From Pseudomonas graminis (lineage in GTDB: Bacteria; Pseudomonadota; Gammaproteobacteria; Pseudomonadales; Pseudomonadaceae): 64,000 bases of DNA. Shown here in pieces: positions 34,622-43,417 of this stretch. Made by a program: the position numbers and the translations under genes. Every line of letters begins with the position of its first letter. Position 1 is the stretch's first letter. The DNA is taken from NCBI RefSeq assembly GCF_004364335.1, contig NZ_SOCR01000003.1, positions 62,001 through 126,000 of the forward strand, read 5' to 3'. The notes beneath the pieces were generated by a model that saw nothing but the letters and a program-made list of their open reading frames with translations, searched no databases and was not told the DNA's origin.

Positions 34622-35530
34622 ATGAGCGAGTCCGTACGTTTTGAAGGCAAAGTGGTGGTGGTCACCGGAGCGGGCGGGGGATTGGGGCGAGCCCACGCGT
34701 TGTTGTTCGCGCAACACGGCGCGCGGCTGATCGTCAACGACCTCGGCGGTTCGGCCCATGGCGAAGGAGCCAACGCCTCAGCGGCCGATCGTGTGGTCGC
34801 GCAAATCCGTGAAGCGGGCGGCGAGGCGGTTGCCAATCATGACTCGGTCACCGACGGCGACAAGATCGTCCAGCACGCGCTCGATGCATTCGGCCGCGTC
34901 GACGTTGTGGTCAACAACGCCGGCATTCTGCGCGACAAAAGCTTCGCCAAAATGGACGACGCCGATTGGGATCTGGTTTACCGCGTGCATGTCGAAGGCG
35001 CTTACAAAGTCACCCGCGCGGCCTGGCCCCATCTGCGTGACCAGAACTACGGCCGCATCATCTTTACCTCATCCACCTCCGGCATCTACGGCAACTTCGG
35101 TCAGGCCAACTACGGCATGGCCAAGCTCGGCCTGTACGGGTTGACCCGCACGCTGGCGGTTGAAGGGCGTAAAAACAACATCCTCGTCAACGCCATCGCC
35201 CCCACCGGTGGCACTCGCATGACCGAAGGCCTGATCCCGGCCAGTGTGTTCGATCTGCTTAAGCCCGAGTTGGTCAGCCCGCTGGTGGTGTACCTGGGCA
35301 GCGAGCAGTGTCAGGACAGCGCCGGCCTATACGAAGTGGGCGGTGGCTGGATCGGCAAAGTCCGCTGGGAGCGCAGCCTGGGCGCCGGCTTTGACCCACG
35401 CGCAGGCTTTTCACCGGAAGACGTCGCGGCGCAGTGGCAAGCCATCAGTGACTTCAGCGACGCCGTGCATCCCGCTGACAACGTCGAAGCGCTCAAGGAA
35501 ATGATGGCCAATCTGCAGAAATTTGCCTGA
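34622..35530 (+). CDS. SDR family oxidoreductase (MFE-2/HSD17B4-type 3-hydroxyacyl-CoA dehydrogenase)
   Basis: A 302-residue protein. The Rossmann motif VVTGAGGGLGRAHAL is at about residues 13-27, followed by VNDLGGS, a signature of the dehydrogenase part of peroxisomal multifunctional enzyme type 2. NNAGIL, SSTSGIYGNFGQANYGMAKLG (Ser, Tyr, Lys catalytic set) and NAIAPTGGTRMTE follow. It likely oxidises a 3-hydroxyacyl-CoA. GGGGAGAG precedes the ATG and a terminator follows the gene, so it is a single-gene unit. Confidence 0.88.
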   Translation: MSESVRFEGKVVVVTGAGGGLGRAHALLFAQHGARLIVNDLGGSAHGEGANASAADRVVAQIREAGGEAVANHDSVTDGDKIVQHALDAFGRVDVVVNNAGILRDKSFAKMDDADWDLVYRVHVEGAYKVTRAAWPHLRDQNYGRIIFTSSTSGIYGNFGQANYGMAKLGLYGLTRTLAVEGRKNNILVNAIAPTGGTRMTEGLIPASVFDLLKPELVSPLVVYLGSEQCQDSAGLYEVGGGWIGKVRWERSLGAGFDPRAGFSPEDVAAQWQAISDFSDAVHPADNVEALKEMMANLQKFA

Positions 35531-35549
35531 TCGCTCTTTGATCGATTAG

Positions 35550-35583
35550 CGGCCAGTTCGAGTGATCGAACTGGCCGTTTTTG
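35550..35583 (+). terminator. Rho-independent terminator after the SDR gene
   Basis: CGGCCAGTTCGA and TCGAACTGGCCG pair around GTGA, followed by TTTTTG. Confidence 0.9.
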
Positions 35584-35716
35584 TAGGAGGGTTATTCGCC
35601 GCGACGTAGGAACGGTCTCTGAATGAGGCAATGATTCCGTCTTCAGTTTTTCAGCCTCAACCCCGTCCGGCATCGCCCGACACGTCCTGAGAATCAACCG
35701 GTTTTCAGGAGGTTTT

Positions 35717-36241
35717 ATGATTGGCAATTTGAGTAAGGTGCAGGAGCGGCTGAGGGTATACAGCGCTGTCCCGGACAAGCAATTTAACGTGCGCTCCGGC
35801 CTCAATCCTCAAGAGGAGGCGGTTAAGCAGAAGGTGCGTCAGTACTGGGCGGACAAGAGCATTCCTGATGTTAAAAAGCTGGAGGGCTTGAACATCAATC
35901 TGTCTGGATTTGATCCTCGTAAGACCAGTAACAGGCAACTGATGGAAATCGGCGTTCTACTGGCCGAGCAAGGAATTATCGATGGAGACCTTATTGGCTC
36001 TATGTCTAGCATCAATGTCGAGTTCGATGCGCTAGGAAACGAGATTAATATGGATAAGGAGGTCAATGCGTATGAGTTCTTCACCCAGCAATTCGATCGA
36101 CTGCAGGACTCTATCAAGCAAGGCAATGAAATGGCGAGAGGCGCCGTGGTGGATCTGAATACCGCTGTTTCTGTGCTGATGGCGCTGGAGGAACATGCAA
36201 AGCGTCCTCGTGAGCGCTCATTGGTGAATATTCGCGCCTGA
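35717..36241 (+). CDS. hypothetical protein, accessory region
   Basis: A 174-residue soluble protein with a strong AGGAGG ribosome binding site (35707-35712) before the ATG. It is helical, with polar repeats and no cysteines, signal peptide or membrane segment. An IDGDLIGSMSSINVEFDALGNEINMDKEVNAYEF region spans about residues 90-125 (quoted here only in outline: acidic, glycine-punctuated). GC is lower than in flanking core genes. It lies in the patch that also carries the broken secreted protein and the DUF6543 protein. I do not recognise a family. Confidence 0.65.
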   Translation: MIGNLSKVQERLRVYSAVPDKQFNVRSGLNPQEEAVKQKVRQYWADKSIPDVKKLEGLNINLSGFDPRKTSNRQLMEIGVLLAEQGIIDGDLIGSMSSINVEFDALGNEINMDKEVNAYEFFTQQFDRLQDSIKQGNEMARGAVVDLNTAVSVLMALEEHAKRPRERSLVNIRA

Positions 36242-36293
36242 GGGATGTAGGTGCGGCCCGGGACACAGCCAATGTGCCCCAGGCCTTCAGCTG

Positions 36294-36691
36294 TTACATG
36301 GGGACGACGTAGCTTCCGGAGTAGCTGGTTGACTTAGGACTTTGTCGATTATCGATCACCAGCCGGAATGTGCCAGCACCGAACAAGCCTGATGGGTCGT
36401 ACATCGGTCTAGTTATCGAAGACCAATTTCCCCCTTGAAGCTGTTGGACGAACACAGGAACTTGCCCTGAAGCGCCTGTCACGTTGAAGTGATGGGAAGT
36501 CGTCCCGCAAGTCACCGTGTACGGTCCGTAGATCACCCGCTCCTCATTCGGGTTAACGGTGCCGGCCGGGATAGCGCCTGAAATCTTGGTGCAGAAATTC
36601 AAGTTGATTGCAGCTGGTTCGGCTGTTGCTACACCAGCAAGCGACGCCAGACTTGCCACCAGAATCAGCGAGGTCAGTTTTTCTTGAACAT
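36294..36691 (-). pseudogene. Small secreted protein, frameshifted in the signal peptide
   Basis: The mature part is intact: about 100 residues after ATAEPA with two cysteines, rich in Gly, Thr and Tyr, ending SYVVPM. The signal peptide is split. An ATG at 36689-36691, eight bases after GGAG, reads MFKKN and stops at once; the other frame reads KLTSLILVASLASLAGVATA from just past an A-tract. One extra A in the five-base tract at 36678-36682 would join them as MFKKKLTSLILV. Either the gene is broken, the tract is a slippage switch, or the base call is wrong. A GTG at 36659 could give a shortened form. Function unknown. Confidence 0.6.
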
Positions 36692-36889
36692 GTTAAGAGC
36701 TCCATTAGCCATTTATTGTTGGGTATCGTCGCGCGGTGTCTCCACCTCGCCGATGACTAATGTTTAAACAGAACATCGCGTAGGAATGTCGCTAGAAATG
36801 CTGTGGGATTTTTCTGAGCTTTGTTTTTGAGAGGGAGGATGGACCATCGCAAGCATAAAGACTCTGGAAATCGTCACTGACCCCAAAGC

Positions 36890-36917
36890 AAAAAAAAGCC
36901 GCTGCAATCGCAGCGGC
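36890..36917 (-). terminator. Orphan minus-strand terminator, possible sRNA end
   Basis: On the minus strand GCCGCTGC / GCAGCGGC form a perfect stem followed by eight T residues. No convincing minus-strand gene ends here: the nearest stop is of a doubtful Cys-rich frame at 36989. The 618-bp gap 36692-37309 otherwise holds nothing I can name, so the terminator may close a small RNA starting somewhere within 36950-37200. Confidence 0.6.
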
Positions 36918-37309
36918 CAAATAAGACGTTGAATCCAGGAGCTTCAAAACACAACGTCGGTGACAAGGGGCAAGCACATCCTGTCCGTTCAAAAACGGCG
37001 TTCCTGCGAAGGCGTTAGGGGCTGTGCTCGGATGGCGCGAAGGTTAAGGGGTTTGCTGTCACTGAAACAGCGCGCTTTATGACATGCAGTTTTACAGCCG
37101 CAGCAACAGTAGGATGACTCCACGGGCGGCGTTGAAAGGGGCCCTTTTCCCGCATAAACCGTCGACGCACACAGCCGCGTGGCATCAATAGTTATTCCAT
37201 CGGTCAGCGGTGCAGCACTTTTAATAACAGCTCTTTTGGACTGCTCACGTATTTCACACTTTGGCTGGATGCCTTGGTGGCGAGGGCGGTCATCATGGAG
37301 CTGTATAAG

Positions 37310-40300
37310 ATGACTGATCATATTTTCAACAATGACACCGATACGAAGCCGAGTTCGCTGCTCGATCACGCCAATCACGAGGCCGAGCTGTCAGCGCTGA
37401 TCGTTTCGCAACTGCGTCAGGCTCCCACTGTGCGCGAGGCTGCCAGGCAAATGCTGGCCGAACAACTTGGTCGACTCAGGCCATTTCCCAATCCCGACGC
37501 GCTTTTCATTCACAGGGAGGATGCCGGGGGAGCCGATCCCGCCCCGCTCTGTCTGACTGATGTCCTGCTACACGCCCTCATGGGGGACAGGGTTTACCTG
37601 GATGACCCACAGGCCGTTCTCTCGACGCGTAAAGATTCCTCCCATGTCGCCTATACGTTGCCGGGGTTTGGCGTTGGAGCGTTCAGGGCAATGTGCGAGG
37701 ACCTGATCTCACAATTGCCCGGCTATTTGAAGTTCAGACTCAATGCGTATTGGGAAGTGGACGAGCCGACGTTCAAATCCATTCCCGGTGAAAGTGCCGT
37801 TACCGGCACACGTGAGGAAGTCTTCGGGACATTGCAGTCCTGGATTTACGGGCACGCCATTCGACTGGCCAAGGGCCGCGGCGAACTGGACGCTCAAGAC
37901 GAGACCCGTCTGTTGCGTGTTGTCGGGGACACCGATGCCAACGGTCGTTATGGCCTGTCGTTGCGCACCCCGCAAGGGACACTGCTGCCCCTTGCAGGGG
38001 TTTACGCAGCGACTGCGAACGATGTCGATGTCATGCCGCTGACTGCCGATGGCAGTCATGGGGGCATCTATCTCCTCACCCCGGCGGCCGGCGTGGAGAA
38101 GTTCGCCACAGTCAGTGAAATGAGCGCCGCGCTGACACACCGTCTGGAGCAGGATGCCACTCGGTATCTGCTGGCAGGGTGCCTGTCCCTCGCCGACCAG
38201 ATGTCGCTGGACAGCATCCCGGCAGGCGCCCTGCAAGTAGAATATTCGCGGCTCAAAGAAAAGCCCGCGAGCCACTGGATGACTCGCTTGCGTGAAAAAC
38301 AGCTGCGCGACATCAACCATCTGCTCGCGGATGCTCCGTCGATGGACGCCGAGTTCGAGGCACGGTTGCAAATGTTCGATGACGCCAGCCGCCTTGACGA
38401 TCTGGATGAGGCATTGAACGTCCGCTACCTCGCCCTGCTGGCGTTCATTCAGGAGCGACGTCTGCCCGATGGGATCAGGTTCGCTGCCGCTGAAGATCGG
38501 CATCGCTACGACAGGCTCGCCGCCGAGCAGTCACGATGTGAAGCGCTGATGCAGGCGCAGATGGCTGGCACCGAGTCGCCCGAAATCTTCGCCCGCAACG
38601 AAATCGCTGCTTATTTGATGAAGCATCTGGGCTTTACCGTTGATCCGGCAAAAGTGACGATCAATCTGCCGGACGAAATGGCGTTCGCCAGCGGGCCGCT
38701 CAACGCTGTCTACACCGATACATTGTTAGGGTTTGCCCTCAATGGCCTGCCGGAGCTCGACCTGCAACGGGGACCTAATGTCGAGGTTGATCCTGCGTAT
38801 GCACACTCGCGACTGGACTTCGAGTTCATCTGCCGCTTGCTGAAAGATCTTGATCTGAAACAACGCTTCGAGAGCGAACTGGAGCGTCGTTATCGCGACC
38901 AGACCACACTGGACGCCATGGCGGCGTTGCGTGCCAGCACAATCGCCTTGAGCGCGTGGGCGGCGAAACTCCAGGGTCATCTTTCCGATCGTGGTCTCGC
39001 GTTGGTCGAGCAAGCGCAGTCGAACCTCGGCAGCAGCCGCGCCTTGAGTGTCGGTGGCCTGTATCTGAAGGGCGGCGACCGCAGACTGGAAGATGTGGTG
39101 GTCATCAGGGAGACCCACGGCGATGACGCGTTTTATGTGCTCTACGCCCCGGGACATCCGAGTGGACGCGATCTGTTCGATTTCGACAGCTGGCGCAAGT
39201 TGTCGTTTGAAGTTGGCGGCTGGACGGCCAGCGCCCGCGGGGCCCAGTACCTGCTGGATCAGACCGTGGTTAATGCCGACCAGCACGTGGTGCCCTACAT
39301 TGAAAGCCTTCGGTTGAAGCCTTCAGCCTGGAATGTTGACAGTGTGCTGTTCGTCACCGTCAACGCTTCCTCCTTCACTGAGGCGATGTCGAGCTTGAGT
39401 CACTACAAGATCGAGCAGATGCTGACCCGCAATCGAATCGTCTCCAGCGCTCGTGCGCCACACATCACCCGGCAGGATCGGATGGCGGCGGTGGTGTTGG
39501 AACAGCGGGTCTCGGCGCTGCAGAAAGCCTATGACAGTTTCGGCGTCATTCCATGGCGCGCCGCTGCCCGTCAGGAGTGCGAGCGCTTGATCGACAAGCA
39601 TCTGAAGGCCTCTGGAGTACCGGGGCGCATCGACCCGGACACCGTGTTTTTTGATCTGGACGGCAGCACGGGCGATGGGGAGCCGGATTTTGGGCGGTAC
39701 ACGACGCTACGGTGCCTGACCGACCTGTTCATGGTGGGTTACTCGGAAGAAGACTATGCCTTCGCCCCCGATGCCGCTGTGTATTCCTCCATTGGCCAGG
39801 ATGTGTCCGCGCTTTCGGGGGCGTTCGTGGATGAAATGATCCGCGGGTCCAATTATGCCGATGAGTACATCGCCGAGTTGCGCCGGCATACGCAAGGGCT
39901 GACCAACTCGCCGCCACCCAGGGTTCGCGCTCTCTTCGCGCGCAAGACACATTATGAGCTGCGCCGTGACGCGCTGACCGAATACATCGCAGGCCGGCTG
40001 ACTCCCGATCAGTACATGTGGCTTGTCAGAATGGCCTCAAGCCTGGACAGCAGCATTGTCGGTAACACGGCCCAGACGCCTGGATCTTTCCATCTGCTGA
40101 TGATGGAGCACAAAGCCTTTGCCGGCATCTACGTTTTCAAACCGGCCCAGGACAATGCCCGGCTGGGAGCATGGGTCTACACCCCAGGGGCGCCGGACGG
40201 CCATCTGTTTCGTCAGGAAGAAGACGTCGTGCGCTCCGTTGCGCGGCCAGGCATGAGTCGTTATTACTATGATCGGGTCCCTTACAGAGCCCAGCGCATC

Positions 40301-40750
40301 ATTGGCTCGCTCATGCAAAAGCTCGAGATGTCATCGGTGATAGATGGCAATCCGTACATGGTCAGCCATTCAACTCCGATCAAAAGCCTGGAAGGGCTGC
40401 ACGGTATCGCCGTGCAGCACTTGATCGTTGATATTGATGCCCAAACCGAGAGCGTTGCCGAACGACGCTTGCTCAACACGTATACATTCATACGTAAATA
40501 CGGCGGTTATCTGGCTGACCTTAACCCGATGACTAAGCTGGTGTGGACGGCCCTGCACGCTGCGGTGGATCTGTATCGCGGCGTTCAGGCTTACCAGGAT
40601 GGCGACCGAGCGCGCGCGCGGGGCTATTTCGCCAAAGCGGCCTTCGGTGCATTCAAGGCAGGCAGACAGGCACGATCGATCCGCAAGGCCGAAAAGTTGA
40701 AACAACTGGAAAAGGCGAAGAACAGCTCTGGGTCGCTGGCTCGCTCCTGA
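37310..40750 (+). CDS. DUF6543 / dermonecrotic-toxin-domain large protein
   Basis: A 1146-residue protein without an N-terminal signal peptide or clear membrane helix. It matches the large Pseudomonas DUF6543 family, related to dermonecrotic-toxin modules of Mcf/Pasteurella-type toxins. Three short blocks share a pattern of Tyr-x-x-x-Pro-(Gly/Ala)..Gly..Phe: GGIYLLTPAAGVEKF (about 253-267), FYVLYAPGHPSGRDLFDF (about 606-623) and AWVYTPGAPDGHLFRQ (about 954-969). The C-terminus is Lys/Arg-rich. No protease or glycosyltransferase motif is obvious. ATG 37310 follows GGAG at 37297-37300; upstream ATGs at 37274 and 37295 are less favoured. No immunity-like gene follows. Toxin or effector function is inference. 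Confidence 0.75.
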   Translation: MTDHIFNNDTDTKPSSLLDHANHEAELSALIVSQLRQAPTVREAARQMLAEQLGRLRPFPNPDALFIHREDAGGADPAPLCLTDVLLHALMGDRVYLDDPQAVLSTRKDSSHVAYTLPGFGVGAFRAMCEDLISQLPGYLKFRLNAYWEVDEPTFKSIPGESAVTGTREEVFGTLQSWIYGHAIRLAKGRGELDAQDETRLLRVVGDTDANGRYGLSLRTPQGTLLPLAGVYAATANDVDVMPLTADGSHGGIYLLTPAAGVEKFATVSEMSAALTHRLEQDATRYLLAGCLSLADQMSLDSIPAGALQVEYSRLKEKPASHWMTRLREKQLRDINHLLADAPSMDAEFEARLQMFDDASRLDDLDEALNVRYLALLAFIQERRLPDGIRFAAAEDRHRYDRLAAEQSRCEALMQAQMAGTESPEIFARNEIAAYLMKHLGFTVDPAKVTINLPDEMAFASGPLNAVYTDTLLGFALNGLPELDLQRGPNVEVDPAYAHSRLDFEFICRLLKDLDLKQRFESELERRYRDQTTLDAMAALRASTIALSAWAAKLQGHLSDRGLALVEQAQSNLGSSRALSVGGLYLKGGDRRLEDVVVIRETHGDDAFYVLYAPGHPSGRDLFDFDSWRKLSFEVGGWTASARGAQYLLDQTVVNADQHVVPYIESLRLKPSAWNVDSVLFVTVNASSFTEAMSSLSHYKIEQMLTRNRIVSSARAPHITRQDRMAAVVLEQRVSALQKAYDSFGVIPWRAAARQECERLIDKHLKASGVPGRIDPDTVFFDLDGSTGDGEPDFGRYTTLRCLTDLFMVGYSEEDYAFAPDAAVYSSIGQDVSALSGAFVDEMIRGSNYADEYIAELRRHTQGLTNSPPPRVRALFARKTHYELRRDALTEYIAGRLTPDQYMWLVRMASSLDSSIVGNTAQTPGSFHLLMMEHKAFAGIYVFKPAQDNARLGAWVYTPGAPDGHLFRQEEDVVRSVARPGMSRYYYDRVPYRAQRIIGSLMQKLEMSSVIDGNPYMVSHSTPIKSLEGLHGIAVQHLIVDIDAQTESVAERRLLNTYTFIRKYGGYLADLNPMTKLVWTALHAAVDLYRGVQAYQDGDRARARGYFAKAAFGAFKAGRQARSIRKAEKLKQLEKAKNSSGSLARS

Positions 40751-40753
40751 TGT

Positions 40754-41557
40754 TCAGTGCAGCGCGCCCATACCGGGCAGCTGAACCAGACGCTGAGTGA
40801 GCCGCACCCGTTGAACCGGGTCATCACTCAACATCAATGCATGCTCCAGGTCGAACCGTTCGGCCTGCGGGCATTCCAGCTGCCGGTACAGGCTGGCGCG
40901 GGCGAGGTAATCGCTGGTGTTGGCCTGGCCCAGTTCCATCACCCGGGTCGCGTCTTTGAGGGCGGCGATCAAATCGTCGTTTAGCTGATGCAGATACCGC
41001 AGGTTTCGCGACAGCCGCTGCAGCATCGCCGCTGGGGTCGCGGTTTTCATGTGCTCGGCCTTGAGCGGCATGTCCGCGCCAAACTGACGCAGCAACAATT
41101 CCCGCCAGTCTTTGGGGTAGAGCCTGCGTCCGCCACAAGGGTCCAGCGTATGGTCGGCACCGGGCACACGCAGCAGAAAATGCCCCGGGAAGTTCACGCC
41201 TTCCAACGGAATCTCCAGTCGCTTCGCTATTTCCAGCGCAACCAGCGCCAGCCCCAGAGGTTGGCCGCGACGACGTTCAAGGACCTTGTGAATCAAGGCA
41301 GCCTGGGGTTTAGGCTGAGCAGCATCGTCTTGCTGAAATCCCAGCGTCGCCAGTTGCCGCAGCAAGGGCTGGGCTAGCTCTGTGGCCGGCAACAAAGGAA
41401 GCGCCGCGCCGACGCTGCGTTGCAGAGCGGTGAGCTCGTCGCAGATGACCTTAAAGTCAACCTGGCTGTCGTGCTCAGTGGCGATCCATGAAGCCGCTTC
41501 GAAGGTAGACGGCGGGGTCCGTTCTAGACAGGCAAGGCATTGCTGGCGCGGATTCAT
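40754..41557 (-). CDS. SirB1 family protein (transglutaminase-like fold)
   Basis: A 267-residue cytosolic protein. The SirB1/transglutaminase-like core is at about residues 85-170: LIHKVLERRRGQPLGLALVALEIAKRL then VNFPGHFLLRV, and DPCGGRRLY in place of the usual DPFxGG, so a Cys sits beside the conserved Asp. The C-terminal part is a TPR-like region (RNLRYLHQLNDD..., ALxLSDDPVQRVRL). The role is unclear; homologues lie near release-factor methylation genes elsewhere. It converges with the DUF6543 gene, with 3 bp between stops. Confidence 0.85.
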   Translation of the reverse strand: MNPRQQCLACLERTPPSTFEAASWIATEHDSQVDFKVICDELTALQRSVGAALPLLPATELAQPLLRQLATLGFQQDDAAQPKPQAALIHKVLERRRGQPLGLALVALEIAKRLEIPLEGVNFPGHFLLRVPGADHTLDPCGGRRLYPKDWRELLLRQFGADMPLKAEHMKTATPAAMLQRLSRNLRYLHQLNDDLIAALKDATRVMELGQANTSDYLARASLYRQLECPQAERFDLEHALMLSDDPVQRVRLTQRLVQLPGMGALH

Positions 41558-41754
41558 CGACTTCTCCGGCAGGATAAGACGGCTGAGAAGAATAAACGGG
41601 ATGACTCTGTTTTATCCCTGGCCGCTGCCTTCGTCCAGCGTTGATTGATCGCGCGCGGCCAACGGCAGTCCGTCGTCCGGATCCGCCCGGGGCCGGCCTT
41701 CTTTTTTTCAACCAGCGCCTATACTCGCCAGTACGAAAAAGGGGAGCAGTGCCC

Positions 41755-42777
41755 ATGTTCGCTCTCATGCAAAGCTCACGCGTGCAATCACTGCACATGA
41801 TGGTTGAGCCGCGCACCGGCCTGAAGGCGGTGATCGCGATCCACAGCAGCCAGAAAGGTCCGGCAATGGGGGGCTGTCGCTACCTCTCCTATCCAAATGA
41901 AGAGAGTGCCATCGAAGACGCCATCCAGCTGGCCAGGAACATGAGCTACAAAGCCGTACTGGCCGGATTGTCACTGGGCGGTGGAACGGCAGTGATCATG
42001 CAGCCCGCCCACGTGCCTGATCGGGCTGCCTTGTTCGAGGCGTTCGGGCGATTCGTGCAATCCCTCGACGGCCGTTACGTCACGGCCATGGACAGCGGCA
42101 CGTCGCGAGAGGACATGGACTGCATCGCCCAATTCACCCCGCACGTCACCAGCACCACGGCCGTCGGCGACCCGTCTGCGCACACTGCGCTGGGGTTGTA
42201 CGCCGGGATCCGTACCACGGCCATGGCAAGGCTGGGCAGCGAAAACCTGGAAGGTCTGCGCGTGGCGATTCAGGGGCTGGGACATGTGGGTTACGCCCTC
42301 GCGGAGCAGTTGCATGCGGCGGGCGCCGAGTTGCTGGTGGCTGATCTGGACAGTGGCAAGGTGCAACTTGCCATGGAGCAGTTGGGCGCCAAGCCGATTG
42401 CCAGCGAAGCGCTGCTCAGCACCCCTTGCGACATCCTTGCGCCGTGCGGGCTGGGCGGCGTGCTCAACAGCCACAGTGTGACCAAGTTGCGTTGTGCCGC
42501 CGTCGCGGGTGGCGCCAATAACCAGTTGAGCTGCGCTGCGATTGCCGACCAACTGGAAGCCCGCGGCATTCTGTATGCACCGGATTATGTGATCAACTCC
42601 GGCGGCCTGATTTATGTCGCCCTGCATCACCAGGGACAAAGCCCGGGCAGCATTACCGCGCATCTGACGCAAATCGGCACCCGGCTGACCGAGGTGTTCG
42701 CCCATGCGCAAGCTGAAAAGCGCTCACCCGCACGGGTCGCAGATGAGCTGGCAGAGCGGCTGCTGGACACGGACTGA
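41755..42777 (+). CDS. Leucine/Glu/Phe/Val dehydrogenase family protein lacking the catalytic lysine
   Basis: A 340-residue protein of the amino-acid dehydrogenase family that oxidatively deaminates branched-chain amino acids with NAD+. GPAMGGCR (35-42), NMSYK with the carboxylate-binding Lys66, DSGTS with the catalytic Asp, and the NAD motif GLGHVGYA near 192-199 are all present. The catalytic lysine motif GGGKxVI reads GGGTAVI: codon ACG gives Thr78. One base change from AAG would explain it. GGGGAG precedes ATG 41755; a start at 41641 would add an unlikely leader. The protein may be inactive as a dehydrogenase. Confidence 0.87.
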   Translation: MFALMQSSRVQSLHMMVEPRTGLKAVIAIHSSQKGPAMGGCRYLSYPNEESAIEDAIQLARNMSYKAVLAGLSLGGGTAVIMQPAHVPDRAALFEAFGRFVQSLDGRYVTAMDSGTSREDMDCIAQFTPHVTSTTAVGDPSAHTALGLYAGIRTTAMARLGSENLEGLRVAIQGLGHVGYALAEQLHAAGAELLVADLDSGKVQLAMEQLGAKPIASEALLSTPCDILAPCGLGGVLNSHSVTKLRCAAVAGGANNQLSCAAIADQLEARGILYAPDYVINSGGLIYVALHHQGQSPGSITAHLTQIGTRLTEVFAHAQAEKRSPARVADELAERLLDTD

Positions 42778-42833
42778 ATCGTTTCGGTGGCAAGCCGGCC
42801 TTCAACTGGCTGCAGCCGAAGTTGCGGGCCTGA

Positions 42834-43100
42834 TTACTCTGTCGGCTCCGCCGCGGGTGCCAGCTCGTTGAGTGCCAGGGCATTGCTTTTGAACGCGGCA
42901 GCGAAGACGGCGCGGTTTTTTGCCATGAAAATACTGGCGTCTTCGGCGTGTTTTTCGGAGAGCCCGGCGACGTTCTTCATCAACACATCGGTGAGCAGTT
43001 CTGCCAGTTCCAGCATCTGATCATGGGCATCGGCGAGTTTGCGGTCCACGAACGTAGTCTCCAAATCACGGGTACTGCGGTAAAGGGTTTCAACAGCCAT
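42834..43100 (-). CDS. yebG: YebG family DNA damage-inducible protein
   Basis: An 88-residue acidic helical protein beginning MAVETLYRSTRDLETTFVDRK, the YebG opening, with ADAHDQMLELAELL following. YebG is an SOS-induced protein of unknown activity. A perfect CTGT-N8-ACAG LexA box lies 100 bp upstream at 43201-43216, which supports both the identification and its damage-inducible control. An ATG six codons upstream (43118) is not preferred because the family starts at MAVE. Confidence 0.88.
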   Translation of the reverse strand: MAVETLYRSTRDLETTFVDRKLADAHDQMLELAELLTDVLMKNVAGLSEKHAEDASIFMAKNRAVFAAAFKSNALALNELAPAAEPTE

Positions 43101-43200
43101 TGTTGGCCTCGTCGTCATTTCCAGAGTTGTAAGGGATCAGCCCGGGCGCTCAACGCTTCGGCCGACGGATGATGCAAAGACAGCGTGCTCCGTCTTTTTA

Positions 43201-43216
43201 CTGTTTATTTATACAG
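43201..43216 (-). promoter_or_regulatory. LexA (SOS) box for yebG
   Basis: CTGTTTATTTATACAG fits the CTGT-N8-ACAG consensus with an AT-rich centre. It is symmetric, so it could also affect plus-strand genes, but yebG, 100 bp away on the minus strand, is the expected target. Confidence 0.9.
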
Positions 43217-43417
43217 TGCGCAGCATAGGTGAATCGCCGCAGCTTGGGTAGGGGGTGGGCGCTCACTTTTTTGCCTAGCGTGGCCTTGCGACAACTGGTC
43301 ACGTTCTCAACCTTAGCCGATGGCCCTATTAATGCTTGCCTTCGGATACCTCGCGCACGAGCAAACCGTCATGCGCGGGGAGCATCATCCGGTCCGGGTC
43401 ACCCAAGGAAGCACATC

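Noticed and set aside
36989..37378. A 129-codon Cys-rich minus-strand frame overlapping the DUF6543 start
   Set aside because: No ribosome binding site, odd composition and overlap with a well-supported gene. Retained only as a possible source of the orphan terminator's transcript.
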